Positions 57,759 through 64,000 of a stretch of DNA of 64,000 nt are shown here, piece by piece. Both the position numbers and the translations under genes were made by a program. A model generated the notes under the pieces. That model searched no databases. It saw only the letters and a list, made by a program, of their open reading frames with translations, and was not told the DNA's origin. Origin of the DNA: Gymnopus androsaceus JB14 (taxonomy: Eukaryota > Basidiomycota > Agaricomycetes > Agaricales > Omphalotaceae). Numbering within the stretch: the stretch's first letter is position 1; each line of letters begins with the position of its first letter. The stretch is taken from contig ML769477.1 in the NCBI GenBank assembly GCA_009733575.1, forward strand, positions 62,001 to 126,000. Reading direction: 5' to 3'.

Positions 57759-58375
57759 CAAGGGGTTCAAAGAATTTAGCACCCAACCGGGCCTAGGTTA
57801 GTTAGTCCAGCCCTCTGGTAGAATTTTTTGTTTTTTAACACCCCAAAATTTGACCAATTTATGACCCATTTATGATCCACTATACTGCAGTCTTGATAGT
57901 ATACTAGTATAGTCACTCTCTGGTAGTAATTTATTTACACTAAACTTGACAGTATTGACCATAACTCTACTGAGACTAGTACTGTAGCTAAGTCTTCTGA
58001 ACAGTGCAGTACATGACAGTAGTAGTCTCATCATAGTTTAACCTTTTGCTGATGTGTATACTCTACAGCCATAGTGTACTTGATTTGTAGTACTTACAAT
58101 GAATGATAGTATCATTTTTTTGGAAGGATTCATATGGGGATGTGCTACAGCCTAGGTATGGATGTCAATTATACTCAAGAATTTAGAGCAAAGCTCAAAC
58201 TGAGGGTACAGTGTCCAAATGGCATCTATAAAGAGCCATCTATGATGAAATCTTATCATGATACTTATACTATATATGGGTGTGGGAATGCTTACATAGT
58301 TAGTTAGTCCACTGACCAGGCGCAAGAAAACAAAATCGACGTTCAGTCATTTTTTATAAAATTTGAACCCCCTTG
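57759..58375. mobile_element. hAT-like element, CAAGGGGTTCAAA termini
   Basis: Termini CAAGGGGTTCAAA and TTTGAACCCCCTTG. CTAAGAGG is present on both sides (57751-57758, 58376-58383). 617 bp without a transposase. Related by its ends to 1568-2073. Confidence 0.88.
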
Positions 58376-58432
58376 CTAAGAGGACTAGGTGACCCTAAGA
58401 TCCTCCTGGGCCCAAAACAGTTTTTGCTGATG

Positions 58433-59010
58433 CACTGACAATTGTTGATGTGTGTATAGAGTCTGCTAGTTCCCACGGGGTCAATGCTGTGCCAGAAAAA
58501 GCTTATGTAAATATACTTTGGCACATTGTTTTTCTGCGCAATTGGATGCAAAATAAATATATATTTCTATAGAATTAAAGCTATGGTAGTAATAAAATCT
58601 TAAGGCCAAAAAACTGGCAGAATGAACAATGAGAAAGTTGGGAAATTTTCAGAGGGAACCAGTGGGCTGGCTTGGAGCGCTCAAAAATGAATGAGTGGCT
58701 ATGCTTTTATATTTACATAATCACCAGCGCTTAAAGCTGGCGCAGCATCTATACTATAGGACTAGCAAAATGTAACTAACTTGCATTTTACTAGCAACTT
58801 AAATCAACTTATTTTAAAACATTATTTGAGCATTTTACCCACTGTCAATGCTACTAAATAATTAATACCTATGTTATTCTCAGTCATGCTCACTGCTTGG
58901 AACAAACTAGTACATATAATGGCTTACATGGTGTCACAGTTATGGTTTGACAATACCGTTTTTAATGTTTCTCATGGTCCTAATAATTCTGTACAATTTA
59001 CGACTTGATA
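58433..59010. other. AT-rich repeat flank, no gene
   Basis: No coding signal or assignable element ends. Confidence 0.4.
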
Positions 59011-60058
59011 CTGGGATTTTCAAGTCCGCCGAAAGTATGGCGCAATTTCATGTAAGCAGATTGGCCCATGTGATTTATAGATAATGCCTATTTCCCAAAG
59101 CAACACTCGCTTACTAACATAGTCTATTGATGATCCGAACTATATGTGGAACAATGGTGTAATGGTATCAGTGGCTGTAGCTCTCACTGCGGCCAGGCCA
59201 TAAAATATCATGCAAAATACTCTAAGATAAATGTAACAATAAACCATTAGAAAATCAATATGAATTTCTCACAAAAAAATGATGATTTCTTGCACAACAA
59301 CTACTACGAAATTAACAAAGAAATTTTTTGACAATGGTACATGAAAATCTTTATGTTTTGCGCCTGAAAAATAAAACGGCCACTCACTGGCTCTGCAGGT
59401 CTCACCAGGCACTGAGCGGCCGTTTTATTTTTCAGGCGCAAAACATAAAGATTTTTGCATACCATTGTCAAAAAATTTCTTTGTTAATTTTGTAGTAGTT
59501 ATCATGTGAGAAATCATCATTTTTTTATGAGAAATTCATATTGGTTTTCTAATTGTTTATCATTACATGTATCTTAGAGTATTTCACGTGATATTTTATG
59601 GCCTGGCCGCAGTGTCTGAGCTATTACTACTAGAGCTTTGGGTTCAATTCCGGGCCTTGTACATTTTTCATTTTATATTTATTTTGTCTTGGTATTTTTT
59701 ATTAGCAATGCTTGGGCTTGCTCTTGTTAGGGTTTGCTGAAGGTGCAACCCTAAAAGTAGAGAGCAAGTCTGCAGCATTGCCAAACCCTGGGGAACCAAT
59801 GGTTAGGGTTTGGGGTTGGGTTAGAGGTTAGGGGTTCAGCATGTTTGAAAGTGCAAATAAGGCTTTAGAGTGCCCGCCGAGGCTTCCCGGTCTGGGGGAC
59901 CCCCCGAGCATAGCAAGGGAGGGGAGGGAAGCGGAGTGCGGGCCCAAAGTTTGTGCGCATTGAGCTAGAGTAATAAACGCCCGTGTTATCTTTAGGTCAT
60001 GTGAGACAATCTGCTTACATGAAATGTCGCCATACTTTGGGCGGACTGGAAACCCCAA
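59011..60058. mobile_element. TA-flanked inverted-repeat element containing a giant hairpin
   Basis: The left CTGGGATTTTCAAGTCCGCC and right complement TTGGGGTTTCCAGTCCGCC are followed by AAAGTATGGCG and CATTTCATGTAAGCAGATTG in both arms. TA is at 59009-59010 and 60059-60060. Inside, 59179-59622 is a nearly perfect inverted repeat with arms of about 205 bp (for example GGCCATAAAATATCATG, AACATAAAGATTTT). 59795-59840 holds TTAGGG-like G-rich words. Confidence 0.65.
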
Positions 60059-60060
60059 TA

Positions 60061-62429
60061 CTGGTAGGTATTGGGGTTTTGGTCATTACAATCTCTGGAT
60101 GCAATGGTAGGATAACCCTTCCCCCCTCGACTATTGAGTTTCTCCTTCAACGGCAAACTGAAGGGACCTTAAACTATGGTCGATGGTATGCAATGGTGTG
60201 ATATATGGCTGTACTTTGTATAGGTATTACTATATTCAGCTACAGCAACCAGCCCTAATACAGCTAAATATTGAATTACCATGACTGTGCCACATGGTCA
60301 ATGATCCCTGTAACATGGTATGGTACCTATTCCATATTGCGCTCTCCAGACAGCCATATATGACCATCCATAAACAGTTGATAAGGCTTTGTCAGAGTCA
60401 AGATGGGATTGACAAAACATTGCTCCATTATGAGCAATACAGTGCAGCCCATGACATATCCAGAAGCCTAACAAGTGAGATTTTGTTACTGTATGTCATG
60501 TCCAGCACTAATTCAATTGGTCACATCTCAATTTCTAAGATCAGGTAAGGTACAGTATTTTGACTGTTTAAAATCTGATTCCTGATATTTTTCCATTGTG
60601 CCTGCAAAGATGTTTTTCAAGTGCTTTCTTAGTGCCCAAGTACTGTATATGGATGGTCAAAAATGGTTACTGTACCTTACCAACCCAATCTCACTGAAAT
60701 ACGGCAGTCTTTTTCATGGCCATGACCGTATACGGTAGTATTAAGCCATACAGAACTGCTGATCAAATCTCTTTTCCAAATCTGTACTCATGTGTAAATT
60801 GGAATTTGCCTGTCTGAGTGATATCAAAGCTCATATACCTATGTCCAACAGTCAAGTTTTCAAGGTTCGACTACTTCCTTGCTTGCCAATATTTTCTTCT
60901 GTAATATACTTACTGTTTGCTACACACTGTTGCACAGATCAATCCCACTATTGAATCTACATTGAATTTCGGCGCTGGAGTGCATAAGAATAAATGCTAC
61001 TGATGCAGGATTGACTTACATTCAGCTTTTTTTACCTAGGCTCCAAATCATTGATATACACATGTAGACATGACTGTTAACGCAGGACTGCTGCTGTAGC
61101 GTGGAGAAATTTTCCTCTCCCTCAGTACAGTACAGGTACATGACAGTAACATGCATTCTGTTATTCCATACATAAGTAGTCTTCACAGTCATAATATGAG
61201 TGGAATTAATACAGAATTTCAATCACAATTTGAATGGTATACAGCCTGCTTCCATACCATCTTGGTCTTTGCATTCAACAGCACACATTGTTTGCATCAA
61301 ATTTCTGTACCCTGAAAGATTCAGAGTCCTACTTGTAATGCTTAAAATAAAGGTGAAGATTTTACTCTTGCCCTCACCTCCATCAATGTCCCATTCTTTC
61401 CCATGCACATAGATGTGTTCTATTTCAACCCTTGGATCTTGAAGGACCAACCTTGACACGCATACATAGACTCTAGAGGTTCTAGTCTTGTCTTTATTAA
61501 CTACTAATACTTCTTGTTCATTGACTCCTTACTTACTTACTTACTTATAAGCCTGTACAGCTCGTAGTTTAAGCCTGTCAAATCAATGCCCTTTGTGATC
61601 CTTAAACCCAATACATACCTCCGAAAATACTCATATCTAATTTGGAACAGTTGAATACAATAAAGCTGCAAACCACATAAGTATACAGCTGCTATTACAG
61701 TAGCAGGCTACCTGGACTGTATACCTGCAGCTCAATTGAAGCTTAATACTGGTTGCTCCAGACTCATCACTCTGCTTGAAGTTGAATTCTCGTTGAATTC
61801 CTTGTGCTTGGGCTGTGTAGGGACCTAGAATGAACACACACTGTCATGCATTACATTAGATATGTTATATTGCTTCGAACTTGCGAGATATAAGCTAACG
61901 TGCTATTGATTTGGGCCAACAAAAATTTCAAACTCCGCTAACTTGCACTAACTCAGCCGAAGTTTGCTGTTGTAGATACATTTCAAACAATGATAAATTT
62001 ATCATTTCTGCTGCATATATGCAGTCTTCCACCACATAATTACTTTATAGTCTCCTGTAGATGCTCTACACTGTTCCCATGAACAATACATAGGTGTATT
62101 GACAGTATTGCCTGATATAATCATGCAATATTTTTTGAGTACTGATATTTGCCTGCTCCCTGCAGCAAGCCTAGGACAGTCATTCTGAGTTAGATAAGAC
62201 ATGTAAATACCTCTGTATGTACTGATTACATGCATATACTTATTCCATGAATACAGTGACAACATGGTGAGCAACTTTGTAAAGCAACTATCATGCTTGC
62301 ATAGCAATGCTAGTGAGACTTAGACACTTACCTTAGCTCTAGAGAGCCTTAGGAATGCATTTATAATGGTCAATTTGGGCTACTTAAAACAAGTTAAAAC
62401 AAGTTAGACAAGTTAACTTGCTAACTTTT
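60061..62429. other. No gene or clear element recognised
   Basis: AT-rich DNA with short random frames, simple CTTA repeats near 61525-61545 and some weak inverted repeats (TACGGTA words near 60725). Probably old repeat DNA. Confidence 0.45.
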
Positions 62430-62742
62430 GTTAAGTAAATAGAATCTCAGTTGGACACTTGGTAGTGGGATAACTATACTACTGTACCTGTTAAGTAAAT
62501 AGAATCTGGAATGAGTATAAGTAAAGGTACAGTAAGTGAGAGAAAGAAGAAAGAGCTCACCTCAGTTAGACACTTGGTAGTGGGACAACTGAGGGAGTCG
62601 GACGTTGCTACATCATACTGTGGGTATATATGTCAATCGTACGATTAGTCAGACGGAATCAGGAGTCGGGAAAACTAACTAAGCAAGTTGCTAAAGTAGG
62701 TAATGCCAAAGCTGTTCCTACCGGGCGGAGTACTCACCAACA
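62430..62742 (-). repeat. LTR of the copia element at the right edge
   Basis: On the minus strand it follows a run of ten G (complement of 62743-62752, a polypurine tract) and starts TGTTGGTGAGTACTC. It ends TATTTACTTAACA either at 62489 or at 62430. The 60-bp tail containing TCCCACTACCAAGTGTC is present twice, so the LTR end appears duplicated. Confidence 0.65.
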
Positions 62743-64000
62743 CCCCCCCCCCACTCCGCACAATCCAATCCCAGTGACTTCACTAGCTTGGCGTGTGCCA
62801 GGCCAGCCAGTGGTTCTGTGAACAAGTCCCCGAGATTTTCAGTTGTGCGAATCCCTTTCACTCTAATATCACCATCCGTTACCTTCTCCCTAATGTGATG
62901 GTGGCGTACGCTGATGTGTTTGACAAGGGCATGCTGCTTGGAGTTTTCTGTAAGGCTATTTGCACCTTCATTATCTCCATGCAGGTCAATAGGCCCCTTC
63001 TGCTCGAGATCCACTTCTGCCAGGAATGAGGCCATCCACACTGCTTGTTGGCTCGCTCTGGCTAACAACACATATTTGGCCTCCACAGTTGACATTGCCA
63101 CCATGGCCTGCCTTTTCAAACTCCACAAAACCAGTGCGCGCGCCATCAAGAAGACATACCCTGACACTGATCACTGTGTGTCTAGGCACCCTGCGTAATC
63201 CGCGTCGACATGACCTGCTGGCTTCAATCCCCTTCCAGGTCTTGTATCGTTCGGTGCTGGCTTCTTATATGTAATGGCGTGGTGGAGCGTCCACTTGATA
63301 TACCCTGCAAGCCATAACACCAACTCCCAGTGGTAACACCCTGGGTTCAGTTGATAATGGGCAAGCAGGTTAGAGGCAAAGCAAATGTTGGGCCTCGTGC
63401 AACCAGACCCCCACATCACAGATCCTACGACGGGTTGGTAGGGTTTATCTGACATATAGACTCTCTTCTCCTCTGGAAGTGGGTTCGGCGAGCTCTTGAG
63501 TTTGAGTCCAGGGGGCAGAGGAGTGCGATGCGGTGTAATGTCCTGGAGTCGAAAATGTTCCAGCGTTTGTTCGAAATACACTTGTTGGGAGATTGTAATT
63601 GAACCAGTATCTAGGTCCTGGTGTATGGTCATGCCTAGCAGGACATTCAAGGTCACCTCCCCAGCTTCCCAGCGCTTCCTGAGGTCTCTGACTGCCTTCT
63701 CTTTTCCTTCCTTCATGGATGAGCCCCCACACATGTCATCCCCATACGTACTCGTAATCGTGTATTCGGACCCCACTTGTTGGTACCGTATGCATGGGTA
63801 AGCCCTGGACGCAACATAGCCATCCTCTTTGTAACCTGTGGCCAATGTTGCCTGCCAATCATGGCTCCCTTGTTTCGTACCGTAGATGGATTGTTTGAGC
63901 TTGCACACAAGATGTTCTTGGCCTGGCCTAATAAATCCCTCGGGCTGTTTCATGTAGACGTTGTGCGTAATTGGGCTATTAAGGAAAGCACCTTTGAAGT
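62718..64000 (-). pseudogene. Ty1/copia retrotransposon polyprotein, reverse transcriptase-RNase H end, with in-frame stop
   Basis: The minus-strand frame running in from beyond 64000 contains QPEGFIRPGQEHLVCKLKQS, IYGTKQGSHDW, the RT active site YGDDM (the family usually has YVDDM), and LNVLLGMTIHQDLDTGSI. RNase H follows: SVSGYVFLM, STVEAKYVLLARASQQAVWM, LHGDNEGANSL and HISVRHHHIREKV, with a C-terminus overlapping the LTR. The two parts are in one frame but separated by a TGA at 63171-63173 where relatives have Arg (CGA to TGA). Protease and integrase lie outside the window. The copy is inactive as read. Confidence 0.9.

Larger units (their letters stand above)
56911..58432. mobile_element. 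CATCAG foldback element with two nested hAT-like elements
   Basis: Same family as 39419-39823: CATCAGAAAAAACTG at the left and CAGTTTTTGCTGATG at the right, with the same arm words. Removing the nested elements and their duplications restores a palindrome of about 375 bp. The flanking dinucleotides (AA / CA) do not match, so the 2-bp duplication has decayed. Confidence 0.8.

Overview
The window is nuclear DNA of a filamentous basidiomycete, most likely an Agaricomycete. Genes are broken by many 45-70 nt introns (GT or occasional GC donors). The recognisable proteins (AP-2 sigma adaptin, GH11 xylanase, GH78 rhamnosidase, a P450 with a KEILR helix, a monocarboxylate-type MFS carrier, an FtsJ-fold methyltransferase, a seven-helix membrane protein) are typical of wood- and litter-decay mushrooms. 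No rRNA, prokaryotic operon, CRISPR or organellar signal was seen. The exact species cannot be told from the sequence.

Layout. 1-2.1 kb: repeats plus a truncated gene copy. 3.8-5.5 kb: a 7-helix membrane protein gene (-). 6.3-6.9 kb: a TA-type MITE. 7.2-8.9 kb: an unrecognised gene (+). 9.2-15.2 kb: a tandem duplication of an MFS transporter gene (-). 15.7-16.6 kb: secreted GH11 xylanase (-). 17.8-18.5 kb: AP-2 sigma (+). 18.9-21.2 kb: a P450 gene with many frameshifts (+). 21.7-24.1 kb: a GH78 rhamnosidase gene, also frameshifted (+). 25.3-30.0 kb: a large gene (-) for a low-complexity, Gln/Ser-rich, probably nuclear protein. From 30.3 to 64 kb the window is mostly a nested graveyard of short transposable elements. 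That stretch holds only one convincing gene (FtsJ-type methyltransferase, 52.2-53.4 kb, -), a broken second copy of the 7-helix gene (48.96-50.22 kb, +) and fragments of the 25-30 kb gene. A Ty1/copia element runs off the right edge.

Two things stand out. First, a family of elements with termini CATCAGCAAAACCTG / CAGGTTTTGCTGATG occurs at least nine times. It makes 2-bp target duplications (TG, AT, CA, TT). Three copies share an internal layout: terminal repeat, an array of one iterated short word, a TATA box, 80-100 bp, then a GTAAGT splice donor. This looks like the retained 5' end of a transposase gene I cannot see in the window. Second, many 8-bp-duplicating (hAT-like) elements are built the same way, each family with its own iterated palindromic word. 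Nesting reaches three levels and target duplications can be read exactly in most cases.

Frameshifts are common and mostly +1 (all six in the P450). Some may be residual insertion errors of the assembly rather than true decay. AP-2 sigma, the xylanase and the first 7-helix gene read cleanly. No metabolic cluster is evident. Xylanase and rhamnosidase would act outside the cell on plant polysaccharide, and the MFS carriers could import small acids or sugar-derived products, but co-function is only inference.
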